A stretch of 64,000 nucleotides of DNA from JBIQKZ01 sp044464765 (GCA_044464765.1 JBIQKZ010000004.1:124001-188000); one strand, 5' to 3'. Counted from the stretch's first letter, positions 25,683 through 34,595 are shown. The notes: a model not told the origin generated them from the sequence alone. Numbers and translations: made by a program.

Positions 25683-26561
25683 CTACCACATCAGCGCATC
25701 GTCAATAGGCACTTCTTGAGCCAGCAAGCCTTGCTCGTTGCAATAGCCAAGAAATACGCTCAGCGCTCGTCTGGCACTACCGCTTGGTTGCGGAGCGGGC
25801 GGTGCGGGGGAGCTCGGTGATGCGAGGCACAGCCAGCTATTGAAGGCATTGATCAAATACGACGATAACTCTGGGTAACGCGCAATAGCCTCTTTCTTCG
25901 CAACAATTAAATGCATGATGGGCCAGATGCCGTCGTCGGCATAGGCCTGTTGTTCTTCCGCCTGAACGTCGGAGAACATTGAACATAGTTCGGGATGCTC
26001 AAACAACGGGTGGTCGCGCCTAGGCACCATCGCTGCATCCACTTCTCTTTGCAAGAGCAGATCCACGATGGACACACCAGGAACATACGTAATATCGACT
26101 CCCGGTGGATAGGGGTTATCAATGCGTTCCAGTGTATTGGTAACCCAGTGGATCTGTTCCGGGTGAATGCCATAGCGATGAAGCAGAAGACCACGGTGCC
26201 AGATGGACGACGTCAGCCAATATTGCGGCACCGCCACCCTACGACCGAGCAACAGCTTCGGAAACTGAATTTCGCGGGTCACCCCCCGGATGACACCCCC
26301 GTGAATAAACCTGCGACCCGTAAAGATCGGCAAACCCACAAAGGGGCTATCAGGCCCACTAACCGCCACGTAAGTGGCCAAAGACATTTCCGCTAGATCG
26401 AAGTGTCCTGCCATCATGCGGCGGGACACTTCATCAACTGTTTTCACCTGCACAGGTTGAATCTGCACGTCGGGGAGGTTCAATCGTCCTTCCAGCACTG
26501 GCGTGGTAGCAGCGGACGGCACCACGCCAAAACTCAAGGTCGGAGGCAATGAAAATGTCAT
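25683..26561 (-). CDS. 4,5-dihydroxyphthalate decarboxylase-like protein
   Basis: 292 residues without a signal peptide, built on a periplasmic-binding-protein fold. It resembles Pht5/PhtD-type 4,5-dihydroxyphthalate decarboxylases: FDLAEMSLATYVAVSGPDSP near residue 55, LPIFTGRRFIHGG near 75, GRRVAVPQYWLTSSIW near 105, GVDITYVPG and GIWPIMHLIVAKKEA near 205. That enzyme turns 4,5-dihydroxyphthalate into protocatechuate. A Pro/Ser/Ala-rich stretch (SPSSPAPPAPQPSGSA) is inserted near residue 250. It is the last gene of the module that also encodes an importer, a Rieske oxygenase and an extradiol dioxygenase. Confidence 0.78.
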   Translation of the reverse strand: MTFSLPPTLSFGVVPSAATTPVLEGRLNLPDVQIQPVQVKTVDEVSRRMMAGHFDLAEMSLATYVAVSGPDSPFVGLPIFTGRRFIHGGVIRGVTREIQFPKLLLGRRVAVPQYWLTSSIWHRGLLLHRYGIHPEQIHWVTNTLERIDNPYPPGVDITYVPGVSIVDLLLQREVDAAMVPRRDHPLFEHPELCSMFSDVQAEEQQAYADDGIWPIMHLIVAKKEAIARYPELSSYLINAFNSWLCLASPSSPAPPAPQPSGSARRALSVFLGYCNEQGLLAQEVPIDDALMW

Positions 26562-26572
26562 CGGCTTAACAG

Positions 26573-27541
26573 CTACTTCATCACCATTGAAGCAGGATCA
26601 AGGTCGCTTGTAAGCAGATTGTTCTCACGCATCAATTCCGCCATTTTCTCCAGAGAGGCAAGATCCACGTCGGCCGCAGGCACCGCAGGCGGCAACGACG
26701 CGATCAGCTCAACAGGCAGCTTGGTGTAGCTGTTCACCAACTCGAAGTATTCGTCTTTATCCGCATTGTCGATCACCCATTGCGTACCACGAGCCATGCC
26801 TCGCTTGAACTTGGCCGCCAACTCGGGATTCTTGCGCACGGCCTCGGTGGTCATGGCATACAGCGCCATTTGTATACCAGGCGACGTCGTGTGGAACGGC
26901 CAGCCTATCACTTCGACTTCGCCACCCCTTCGCCCGAAGGTAAGGAACGGCTCGATGGCAAATGCAGCATCCACCTGCTTGTTGGTCACCGCATCCACCA
27001 TTTGGGGAAAAGGCACCTCGCGATAATTGACCTTGTCTGGGTCGCCTCCCGTCGCCTTAATCCAGGCACGCACAAATAGCCATTGGATATTGTTGCGCGC
27101 ATTGATCGCGACCGACTTGCCTTCAAGATCCTTGCCCGAAGCCAGCTTGCTGTCACTCAAGGCAATCAAGCCCACTTGGTCGGGCGGTTGCTGCGGATTT
27201 CGTCCGCTGCCCGCGATCAGAGTCAAATCGATCCCCTGTTGCTGCGCAAGGATCACGCTTGGGCTATTGGTGTAGACGACATCGTACGCGCCGGCAACCA
27301 TGCCGGGTATGCCGACAGCGCCGCCCCTTTGAGTAACCTGCAGCACAACATCCAACCCTTCATCTTTGAAATACCCTTTTTCCACAGCCGCATAGAATGG
27401 CGCTGTGTCGACAATCGGAAGCACACTGACGCGCACGGGTGTCAGGTCAGCAGCCGAAGCGGCACCACAGAGCGCAAGAAACATACAGGCGAATACGCCT
27501 TGCAAAAAATCCACTAACTGCTTATTGAACTGTCTAGTCAT
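26573..27541 (-). CDS. SsuA/TauA/NMT1-type periplasmic binding protein
   Basis: 322 residues. Signal peptide of about 30 residues ending AASA/ADLTP; then the type II binding fold (PIVDTAPFYAAVEKGYFKDEGLDV near residue 45 to 65, GAYDVVYTNSPSVILAQQQG). AAAGGAGACAGTC precedes the ATG. It feeds the ABC importer whose ATPase and two permeases adjoin. The aromatic context suggests an aromatic carboxylate or sulfonate as ligand. Confidence 0.87.
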   Translation of the reverse strand: MTRQFNKQLVDFLQGVFACMFLALCGAASAADLTPVRVSVLPIVDTAPFYAAVEKGYFKDEGLDVVLQVTQRGGAVGIPGMVAGAYDVVYTNSPSVILAQQQGIDLTLIAGSGRNPQQPPDQVGLIALSDSKLASGKDLEGKSVAINARNNIQWLFVRAWIKATGGDPDKVNYREVPFPQMVDAVTNKQVDAAFAIEPFLTFGRRGGEVEVIGWPFHTTSPGIQMALYAMTTEAVRKNPELAAKFKRGMARGTQWVIDNADKDEYFELVNSYTKLPVELIASLPPAVPAADVDLASLEKMAELMRENNLLTSDLDPASMVMK

Positions 27542-27565
27542 GACTGTCTCCTTTTGTTGATTGGT

Positions 27566-28336
27566 TTACCCTTGCACTTCCCGCCAACGGATCACCCTTC
27601 GTTCGCACACGTTGAACAGCACCGTTGCGGCAAAACCCGCCACTGTCAGAATCACCAGCCACGCATACGATTCCGTGACCCGGAACGAACGCTGCGAGGT
27701 GACAATGACATCGCCTAGCCCGCCGTTTCCTGCAAGCATCTCGGCGATAATCGTCAGAATGAACCCTATGCCCAGCGCGACCCGCAATCCTGTAAATATG
27801 TAGGGCAGGCTCGCGGGAAAAAGAATGCGAAACCAGACCGTGAAACGGCCATGCCCAAAGGTCTTGGCCGTGTCCACCATGACGGGGTCCACCGAACGCA
27901 CCCCCTGCACAGTGTTGATCAATACGGGGAAAAACACACCCAACGATACAATCGTGATTTCCAGCGAAGGACCAATCCCTAGAAACAAAATCAGCGGCGG
28001 CAACAGCGCCGGCTTCGGGATGGGTCTTAAGAGCTCCACCAACGGTTCAAGCAGGTTATGGATCCGCACGGACCACCCCATGAGCAAGCCAACCGCTATC
28101 GCCAGGAAACACCCAATGCCCAGCCCGCACAGAAGCAACCAAAGCGTATGAAACAAGGGTGCTAGAAAACGGCCCGATACCAGCAAAACCAGGACCTCAC
28201 GAAAAATCATGCTGGGCGGCGGCAGAAACACGGGGTTGAACTTTCCCAGCCTGGCCCCCACCTCGAGGACGGCAAAGAACAGGATAGGAACCACCAGGCC
28301 CAGGGCAATGCCGCCCACCTGTTTACTTATCGGCAT
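27566..28336 (-). CDS. SsuC/TauC-type ABC transporter permease (first of two)
   Basis: 256 residues, about six membrane helices, with the coupling (EAA) loop near residue 150 (VDTAKTFGHGRFTVWFRILFP as a region). The start ATG at 28336 overlaps the ATPase gene end by 14 bases; the longer open frame is rejected because its extra residues are Arg/Cys-rich and not membrane-like. A second, different permease lies at 29182, so the channel may be a heterodimer. Confidence 0.85.
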   Translation of the reverse strand: MPISKQVGGIALGLVVPILFFAVLEVGARLGKFNPVFLPPPSMIFREVLVLLVSGRFLAPLFHTLWLLLCGLGIGCFLAIAVGLLMGWSVRIHNLLEPLVELLRPIPKPALLPPLILFLGIGPSLEITIVSLGVFFPVLINTVQGVRSVDPVMVDTAKTFGHGRFTVWFRILFPASLPYIFTGLRVALGIGFILTIIAEMLAGNGGLGDVIVTSQRSFRVTESYAWLVILTVAGFAATVLFNVCERRVIRWREVQG

Positions 28337-29168
28337 TGGCTGCCTCGTCTCGTTGCAGCAACTGCTGCAATAGCCGATGTCGCAACGACAAATACGCCGG
28401 ATCCTCTTCCGTGGCAATGGGATCTCTGGGGCGCGCCAAATTGGTCGTCACAATCTCGCCTATCGTGCTTGGCCTTTTGGTCAGTACAGCAATGCGATCA
28501 GCAAGATAAATGGCTTCAGCCACATCATGCGTCACCATCACCGCAGTGAAACGACGTTCACTCCAGAGCTTGAGAATCAACGAATGCAGCTCCATCCGGG
28601 TCAACGCGTCGACCGACGAGAACGGTTCGTCCATCAGCAGAACGCTGGGCTCGGCGGCCAACGCCCTTGCGATCGCAACCCGCTGCTGCATTCCTCCAGA
28701 CAGCTGCCATGGATAATGACCGCCAAAATCAGATAGGCCAACCATCGCCAGATACTCCGCGCAGCGCTCGCGGCGCTCGTCGGCGGACAGGCGGATGCGA
28801 TGTGTAAACGAGAATGCCACGTTCTCGGAAACGGTCATCCAGGGAAGGAGCGACTTGGCATACTGCTGGAACAGATACACCATGTGCGCCGGCTGCCCGG
28901 TGACATCCACACCTTCCAGCAAGATGCGGCCCGACGAAGCAGGCAATAATCCCGCCACGATTTGAAGCAGCGTAGATTTGCCCGACCCGCTCGGCCCCAC
29001 AATGGTCAAGAACTCCCCGGCCTTTACCTGCAGGTTGATAGAACGGATAGCCGTAGTGCCGCCATTCGCGCCGTTATAGACTTTGCCGATATCTTCGATG
29101 GAAAGGGATTTTCCGCAACATGATGGCTGCGCCCCCTTGGCTAGACTCATTGAATCAATTTGCGTCAT
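28323..29168 (-). CDS. SsuB/TauB-type ABC transporter ATP-binding protein
   Basis: 281 residues. Walker A GPSGSGKST near residue 65, signature LSGGMQQR, Walker B VLLMDEPFSSVD, switch His in VMVTHDVAEA. GGGAGAGTCT before ATG 29168 sets the start over an ATG 36 bases upstream. Energises the importer together with the two permeases. A cysteine pair (SCCGKS) in its N-terminal tail is unusual but has no assigned role. Confidence 0.88.
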   Translation of the reverse strand: MTQIDSMSLAKGAQPSCCGKSLSIEDIGKVYNGANGGTTAIRSINLQVKAGEFLTIVGPSGSGKSTLLQIVAGLLPASSGRILLEGVDVTGQPAHMVYLFQQYAKSLLPWMTVSENVAFSFTHRIRLSADERRERCAEYLAMVGLSDFGGHYPWQLSGGMQQRVAIARALAAEPSVLLMDEPFSSVDALTRMELHSLILKLWSERRFTAVMVTHDVAEAIYLADRIAVLTKRPSTIGEIVTTNLARPRDPIATEEDPAYLSLRHRLLQQLLQRDEAANADK

Positions 29169-29181
29169 AGACTCTCCCGGG

Positions 29182-30003
29182 TCATTTTGAAGCTTGGGAA
29201 TCACCCAGGCGGTCCCATCTAAGCACCCTTGCTTCCCATCGGACGAACAGCCAGTTCAGGCCATACGCGATCACGGCAAGCAGAATTACAGCGGCGTACA
29301 TGTCCGACGCTCGCATGGCGAACTGCGCGTTGATCAAGAAGAACCCAACACCTTGCTGGCCGGCAATCATCTCGGCCACGACAGTGACGATCAAGGCGTA
29401 GCCAATACTGATACGCAGCCCCGCCAGAATGAAAGGAAGGGCCGCGGGAAGCGTAATGCGGAAGAACATCATGCGGGGCGGCGTGCCGAATGTCTGTCCC
29501 ACCTGCTTGTATAGTTTGTCAATTGAAGTCACCCCGGCAATGGTGTTGATGGCAATCGGGAAAACGGTTGCAAAAGCAATGGCGAACAGCTTTAGCGCGT
29601 CGTCCACACCCAGTAGGAAAATCAGGGGTGGAATAATGGCAGGGACCGGAATCGTCCGCAGGACATCGACTGACGGAAGCAGCAGCAGGCGAGCGAAACG
29701 CGACAGGGCAATCAGGAAACCGAGAGGCACGCCGATGGCAATGCCAAGCGCCAGGCCCTGTATCATTCGTCCCAACGTCGACAAAATCACACTCAGCAGC
29801 TCACCATCGAGCACACCGTCGAACAGGGCTTGCAACACGACACTAAACGCCGGCCAGTTGCTGCTCTGGACGAACCCCGTTCTAACGCTGGCTTCCCAGG
29901 CGACAAGAAGCGCGACCACCAACAAGAACCCTGCCACTTTGCTGGCGCCATGCGCGTGCGCTGCAGCGCCAAACGCAGAGCCGACACCTTGCTTACCGCT
30001 CAT
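29182..30003 (-). CDS. SsuC/TauC-type ABC transporter permease (second of two)
   Basis: 273 residues, about six membrane helices; EAA loop in YKQVGQTFGTPPRMMFFRITLP near residue 165 (cited as a region). The ATG at 30003 overlaps the extradiol dioxygenase stop (ATGA), which fixes the start. It differs clearly from the permease at 27566, although both follow the same plan. Confidence 0.86.
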   Translation of the reverse strand: MSGKQGVGSAFGAAAHAHGASKVAGFLLVVALLVAWEASVRTGFVQSSNWPAFSVVLQALFDGVLDGELLSVILSTLGRMIQGLALGIAIGVPLGFLIALSRFARLLLLPSVDVLRTIPVPAIIPPLIFLLGVDDALKLFAIAFATVFPIAINTIAGVTSIDKLYKQVGQTFGTPPRMMFFRITLPAALPFILAGLRISIGYALIVTVVAEMIAGQQGVGFFLINAQFAMRASDMYAAVILLAVIAYGLNWLFVRWEARVLRWDRLGDSQASK

Positions 30004-31100
30004 GCACGGGCCTCCGCCGCCTTTTCGTCCTTCTGCGACACATTGCCGTTGAAGGTGGCGAAGCATTTCGAGGAATTGAAGATCATCGTCTCGACCAAAT
30101 CGGCCTCGCCAACCTGCATCCCCAATTCGGTCATGGCGCCCGCCAGACATATCCAGTTCAATAGCTCATGTTGGCCCGCGTCCTCGATTTCATTGGCAGT
30201 AAGCGAGCCCCACTCGGTAAACCTTCCCTCGGTCAACTCCTTGAAACGTAAACGATCCGCCTCGAGGTCTGGATACAACCCCCCATGTTTTCGCGTCAAT
30301 GAAGCATGCGACCAGCTGGATGAGCTAATCAGGGCAACACGCCATGGTGAATTCGCGAAAAAGCGGGCGGTCGCGCGGCCAATCTCGAAGCACCTGGCGG
30401 GGCTCGGTGCCGGCGGGGTAATCTCTGTCCCACCCGCGCCCACAGCATGAGCGCCGGTTCGTATCAACGCATTGCCGTAACAATTCACATGAAACGGAAT
30501 CACCGGGTATGGAAAGCCCTTGCGCTCATAATCCAGATACAGAATCGAGTTATTAAACGAATGCGCCAAGCCATTGGCGTGTTTGACGGTTCGCGCGTAA
30601 GCAACATCGAAATGCTGCTCAAGCAAGGTCTTGCATAGCTCGAACGCCCCTTCGTAATGACAATGCACCAGCATGTCAGTATCGGAAGGCAGCCCCCAGG
30701 CGTTTTCGTCGGTGCCGTATACAACCGCTCCACCGCTATATGGCTTACTGACCACCGTATGATGTATTCCAACGGCAAAAGCAGGGATGCAATCCCGCGT
30801 GTAGTTCTCATACTGATCGTCCCCCCAGATGAGCACGATATCCGGCGCAAACGCGTCCAGCTGTTCACGCAAACGCCGATTGCCGGCCATCAGGCGCTGA
30901 TGATGCTCGATGGCTGCCGACTGTCCCTCATCGGCGCCCCATTCCTCGAGCATGCGTTCGGGCCATTTGGTCTTGTCATCGTAAAACCCAGGCTGGATCC
31001 TTCCAAGCTCAACCCATCGGCGAAGCATGCCCGGCCAGTATTTGGTCGGCACGAGCGGCCCCGGAAAATGGCTCATGCCGATCCCCATGATGTCAGCCAT
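30000..31100 (-). CDS. LigB-type (class III) extradiol ring-cleavage dioxygenase, large single-chain form
   Basis: 366 residues starting MADIMGIGMSHFPGPLVP, with the His of GMSHFPGP as probable iron ligand, then VLIWGDDQYENYTRD near residue 90, and a C-terminal half with FHVNCYGNALI and ISSSSWSHASLT. These follow the LigB/catalytic subunit of protocatechuate 4,5-dioxygenase, but the chain is longer than LigB (about 300) and no LigA partner gene is present. Opens a catechol-type ring next to a hydroxyl group. AAGGATAGAA precedes the ATG. It follows the Rieske oxygenase and is coupled to a permease gene. Confidence 0.83.
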   Translation of the reverse strand: MADIMGIGMSHFPGPLVPTKYWPGMLRRWVELGRIQPGFYDDKTKWPERMLEEWGADEGQSAAIEHHQRLMAGNRRLREQLDAFAPDIVLIWGDDQYENYTRDCIPAFAVGIHHTVVSKPYSGGAVVYGTDENAWGLPSDTDMLVHCHYEGAFELCKTLLEQHFDVAYARTVKHANGLAHSFNNSILYLDYERKGFPYPVIPFHVNCYGNALIRTGAHAVGAGGTEITPPAPSPARCFEIGRATARFFANSPWRVALISSSSWSHASLTRKHGGLYPDLEADRLRFKELTEGRFTEWGSLTANEIEDAGQHELLNWICLAGAMTELGMQVGEADLVETMIFNSSKCFATFNGNVSQKDEKAAEARA

Positions 31101-31109
31101 TTCTATCCT

Positions 31110-32285
31110 TTACGTTGTCTGGGCGGAGGGCGTCTGAGTGACGTCGTACGTGGGCTTTGTTGCTTCCTCGAAAACAATCATCTGTTTGTCCTTGGCAGCG
31201 CGAACCACAGCCACGGTGGGCTCTTTACCCTGCTCGACCAAATCAATTTGCTCGGCCAGCATGCGGCGGAACATGACGATGCCGCGATCCGACGCCCCCA
31301 ATGTCTCCTGGCTACGGTCGTAAATGGCGCCCTGGGTTTCCCATACTGCGCGGTCCTGGCCATAGAACGTTGAAAAGTCGGGCTTATTGATATCGAACGG
31401 TTCGTCGGGCTCGTAACGGAACGAAACCTCGGCTTGGTTCTTGCCGCGTTGCTCGCCTGTGTACTCGCGCAGCCCTACCCATATGACACGGGTATGCGTA
31501 TCGTCCACTGGAACCCTGAAATGCAGCGCCTCGACAGGCCCCTCGGGAATCCGCAGGATATTTGGAAAGATCAGCGGAGGGCGGACCTCGGTTTCGGGAT
31601 TGTCTCCGCCATATTCCACCGACTTGCTGATCCCCCAGTCGCACACCCCCCAGTCGTAATCCACGATGGGCCGATAGAAATACTTTCCAATGGCCAGCAC
31701 CTGGTCGATCTGGTGCACCATCGACAAGTGGCCATGCAAGTAATAGGTGTGAACGGTATCAACCGTATTTTCCTGAATCTGCAGCCAATTGCAGCCATGG
31801 GTGGGCAAGACCACGATATCGCGCTTGCCATCTTCGCGCGCCATCACGTCCCAGCGCGGCAGCAACGGCGGATTATCTGCATGCGGCCCCATATATACAA
31901 ACAACAAGCCGCCCAGCTCTTGAACCGGGTATGCACGCACGCTAATGCCTGTCCCCAGGCTAGTCTCGAAGGGCCGTTCTATACACGCGCCTTTAACGTC
32001 GAACTTCCAGCCGTGATAGCAGCAACGGATGCCATCGTCTTCAATAAAACCAAAATACAGAGAGGCCTTACGATGCGCACAGTGCTCTTCAATACAAATG
32101 ATTTCGCCGCTTGGACTGCGATAGACCAGGAGATCCTCGCCGAGAATGCGGATTCTTTTCTTGGGGTTGTCTGCGGTAATTTCGTCGGCCGGACAGACAG
32201 CCATCCAGTATCGTCGTAGAAGCTCCCCGGCGGGAGTGCCCGGACCCACCTGAGTCAAGCGCATGTTCTGTTCATGACTAAGCAT
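31110..32285 (-). CDS. Rieske ring-hydroxylating oxygenase, phthalate 4,5-dioxygenase-like
   Basis: 391 residues. Rieske centre CAHRKASLYFGFIEDDGI then CCYHGWKFD near residues 68-95; catalytic iron site in ENTVDTVHTYYLHGH near residue 175. The start MLSHEQNMRLTQVGPGTPAGELLR (region) is that of the phthalate/phenoxybenzoate/carbazole-like single-component oxygenases, which need an FMN or FAD-[2Fe-2S] reductase. The ATG shares an A with the stop of the upstream hydrolase gene (TAATG). Likely introduces hydroxyls into an aromatic acid; the substrate is open. Confidence 0.87.
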   Translation of the reverse strand: MLSHEQNMRLTQVGPGTPAGELLRRYWMAVCPADEITADNPKKRIRILGEDLLVYRSPSGEIICIEEHCAHRKASLYFGFIEDDGIRCCYHGWKFDVKGACIERPFETSLGTGISVRAYPVQELGGLLFVYMGPHADNPPLLPRWDVMAREDGKRDIVVLPTHGCNWLQIQENTVDTVHTYYLHGHLSMVHQIDQVLAIGKYFYRPIVDYDWGVCDWGISKSVEYGGDNPETEVRPPLIFPNILRIPEGPVEALHFRVPVDDTHTRVIWVGLREYTGEQRGKNQAEVSFRYEPDEPFDINKPDFSTFYGQDRAVWETQGAIYDRSQETLGASDRGIVMFRRMLAEQIDLVEQGKEPTVAVVRAAKDKQMIVFEEATKPTYDVTQTPSAQTT

Positions 32286-33166
32286 TACTGTTGCTCCTTG
32301 GCATTCTTGGCCAGTTGCTGCATAAATTGAGTAATAAGTTGAGCCATCTGCTCGGGCTGATCATTTTGAACCTGATGTCCAGCGTTCTTTATGTAATGGA
32401 ACGCCGCCGACGGCAGCAACGGTTCGAGCTTGCGGCCAATGGATGCCGGTGCAAAGTCGTCGTCCTCGCCCCAGGCGACCAGCGTCTGAATGTGCCGGGT
32501 GAGGATCGGTAACGTATCTTCCATTGAGAACTGGGTCTTGAGCACCGGGTCATTCTGGAGAAACCGCGTACCTTGCGCCGCCCGGTTGAATGCTTCCATG
32601 GCCCCGGGGCGCGATGACGACCGGTAACGCAAATCAACAAGCTCGTCGGTCACACGGTCTTTGTTATAGACAAGCGTTTTCAGTAGTTTGCGCATGCCCT
32701 CGCGCGTACCGTCGTAGCCAAACAGCGCCTGCATGGCTGGTGTAGGCTCATCGGGCAGACCCATGGCCATGCCCAACGTTGCACTGCCGATCAACACCAA
32801 CCCCTCGACGCGGTCCGGGTGGGTGAGCGCATAGCGTGCCGCCACCCACGCCCCTTGCGAGTTCCCCAAAAGAATGAATTTCTTCAGCCCTAATGCATCG
32901 ACAAACCCAGCCAGATGATCAGCGCGGCTAAGCAAACCGTACGGCGCCGGCGCATCAACATCCGTTTGTCCAAATCCGCCCACGGAATCAGGCGCGATAA
33001 CCCGATACTCGGGCGGGACATGTTTCATTAGGGACGCCATGCCGGCCTCGCCGGATGAGCCCGCCCCGCCACCGTGCAAAGCGACAATCACGGGCCCATC
33101 GCCACCCGACTCTGTATAGTGAGTTTTATATGAATTAAACGTGACAAAGCGGGAGCCGAAAGACAT
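32285..33166 (-). CDS. Alpha/beta hydrolase, meta-cleavage-product hydrolase-like
   Basis: 293 residues. LHGGGAGSSGE is the oxyanion-hole loop, GNSQGAWVA near residue 105 holds the nucleophile Ser, GEDDDFAP and the His in NAGHQVQNDQPE complete the triad. Resembles MhpC/BphD-type C-C hydrolases. AAGGAAG before ATG 33166 decides the start. First gene of the catabolic and transport operon 33166-25683. A hydrolase would be expected after ring cleavage of a substrate that leaves a keto product; with a LigB-type enzyme this is unusual. Confidence 0.85.
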   Translation of the reverse strand: MSFGSRFVTFNSYKTHYTESGGDGPVIVALHGGGAGSSGEAGMASLMKHVPPEYRVIAPDSVGGFGQTDVDAPAPYGLLSRADHLAGFVDALGLKKFILLGNSQGAWVAARYALTHPDRVEGLVLIGSATLGMAMGLPDEPTPAMQALFGYDGTREGMRKLLKTLVYNKDRVTDELVDLRYRSSSRPGAMEAFNRAAQGTRFLQNDPVLKTQFSMEDTLPILTRHIQTLVAWGEDDDFAPASIGRKLEPLLPSAAFHYIKNAGHQVQNDQPEQMAQLITQFMQQLAKNAKEQQ

Positions 33167-33196
33167 GCAACTTCCTTGAGACAAAAATTGATAATG

Positions 33197-33213
33197 TTTA
33201 CTCAATGAGTAAA
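33197..33213. promoter_or_regulatory. Palindromic operator in the divergent hydrolase/IclR region
   Basis: TTTACTCAATGAGTAAA has perfect eight-base arms around one central base. It lies 31 bases upstream of the hydrolase ATG and 46 bases before the IclR ATG. A TATAAT at 33222-33227 (plus strand) follows, so the palindrome covers the -35 zone of the IclR gene promoter. Length and form match IclR-family operators. Confidence 0.7.
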
Positions 33214-33258
33214 AACTAATATATAATAAGAAATTAATTTCTCTTAATTCTAGAGTCC

Positions 33259-34080
33259 ATGAACGATCTTGTTAATAGGGATAACCCTAGTCCCTCCCCT
33301 GCCGAGTCCACATCGAAGGGAATTCAATCCGTTGAAGTAGGGGTAGGGTTGCTGCGCGCCCTCGCCCAGTCACAGTCCGCGTTATCGTTGTCCGCCTTGG
33401 CCTCTGCAGCCCAAATGGCGCCGGCAAAAGCTCACAAGTACCTGGCCAGCTACTTGCGAAGCGGGTTGATCAGCCAGGATCGCGCGGGCGGCCATTACGA
33501 CCTGGGGCCTTTTGCACTCGAATTGGGGTTTGCCGCCATGCGTCGGCTTGACGTGGTGGAGCTCAGTCGGCCCACACTCGAGAACCTGCGCGATCAGCTA
33601 TCTACATCAGCCGCCTTGGCAGTCTGGGCCAACCAAGGGCCCACCATCATCCGTAGCGCAGAGCCTCTTAATCTAATGACATCCCACATCCGAATCGGCA
33701 CAGTCATGCCGATCCTGACCTCGTCTTTTGGAAGGTGTTTTGCCGCTTATCTGGACCGCCGGATTACCCAAGACATGATGCGCGCTGAACTGGCCCAGCC
33801 CGACGGGCTCGCAGCACGGTCAGGCATACAAACAATTGAACAAGTTGAATCAATGTTGGCCGAAATCAGAACACATGGCGTTTCGTCGGCGACCACGCTG
33901 GTGGACCCAGGACGCGTGGCGTTATCGGCGCCCGTGTTCAATCACGACGGCCAGATGGTGGCAGCTGTCGTGACGGTCGGGGCTGCCGGCCAGTTCGACA
34001 CTACATGGAGCGGCAGCCCCGCCAAAACACTGACAGCCGCCACACGCGCCTTGTCACGACAACTGGGCTATCAGGGGTAG
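33259..34080 (+). CDS. IclR-family regulator of the phthalate-like module
   Basis: 273 residues. A Ser/Pro-rich N-terminal tail of ~22 residues, a winged helix (LSLSALASAAQMAPAKAHKYLAS region, residues 43-66) and an IclR effector domain with GTVMPILTSSFGRCFAAYL. It is not closely related to the pair at 4387/8485. It is divergent from the catabolic operon over a shared palindrome, so local control of that operon is very likely; the inducer would be the aromatic acid or its early product. Confidence 0.88.
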   Translation: MNDLVNRDNPSPSPAESTSKGIQSVEVGVGLLRALAQSQSALSLSALASAAQMAPAKAHKYLASYLRSGLISQDRAGGHYDLGPFALELGFAAMRRLDVVELSRPTLENLRDQLSTSAALAVWANQGPTIIRSAEPLNLMTSHIRIGTVMPILTSSFGRCFAAYLDRRITQDMMRAELAQPDGLAARSGIQTIEQVESMLAEIRTHGVSSATTLVDPGRVALSAPVFNHDGQMVAAVVTVGAAGQFDTTWSGSPAKTLTAATRALSRQLGYQG

Positions 34081-34083
34081 GAA

Positions 34084-34179
34084 TCAATTCATCAGGTCAG
34101 GCAGCCACATCGAGATCCATGGCACGTAGGTCACCACCATCAAGACCAGTACGTACGTAGATAACGTAACGATTGCTAA
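34084..34179 (-). pseudogene. Remnant of a TRAP-transporter large permease (DctM) gene, C-terminal end only
   Basis: Read on the minus strand, about 30 codons run into a TGA at 34084-34086 and spell a hydrophobic helix followed by VTYVPWISMWLPDLMN. This is the typical C-terminus of DctM/SiaM-type permeases, where a last helix ends in a VTYxPxxSLWLP-like motif. The frame is broken at about 34176, exactly where the PIN toxin gene ends. No other TRAP gene is present, so this is probably the stump of a transporter operon removed by a deletion or by insertion of the toxin-antitoxin segment. Confidence 0.6.
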
Positions 34180-34595
34180 GCTTCCCAGGGATTAAAGATC
34201 GCTACGCCAGACGATTCAAAATCAGCGACATTTCGCGTGACCAAGGTCATGCCATGCACAAGAGCAGTGGCTGCGATCAGACTATCCATAGCTGGCGCCG
34301 GATCAGGCACATGAAGCGCGGCACAACGCTGCGCAACAGCGACATCAACCGGCAGGATGCGACCCGCAAAGGCAGGTAAAACATGGCTCTCCAGCCATGT
34401 CCGAAAAATCGCACCTTGCGTCGGGTCGCGGCGCTCGATCAAGCGCACGCCAAGCTCCAGTTCTTGCACACTGATCGCCGATAAATACAGATCGGCGGCA
34501 TCCACGCTATCGGCCCAACGCGCCACCTTTTTATCAGCCCGTCCAGCCCGAACTTTGCGAAGCACGGAAACCACATTGGTGTCGAGGATGAACAT
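34176..34595 (-). CDS. PIN-domain ribonuclease toxin, VapC/FitB type
   Basis: 139 residues. Acidic active-site residues are visible: Asp in MFILDTNVVS, Glu in VQELELGV near residue 45, Asp in AMDSLIAATAL near residue 103 and Asp in RNVADF near residue 122. Members cut RNA and are held in check by the antitoxin. The ATG overlaps the antitoxin stop (TGATG), so the pair is coupled. Its stop lies at the break point of a TRAP permease remnant. Confidence 0.88.
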   Translation of the reverse strand: MFILDTNVVSVLRKVRAGRADKKVARWADSVDAADLYLSAISVQELELGVRLIERRDPTQGAIFRTWLESHVLPAFAGRILPVDVAVAQRCAALHVPDPAPAMDSLIAATALVHGMTLVTRNVADFESSGVAIFNPWEA

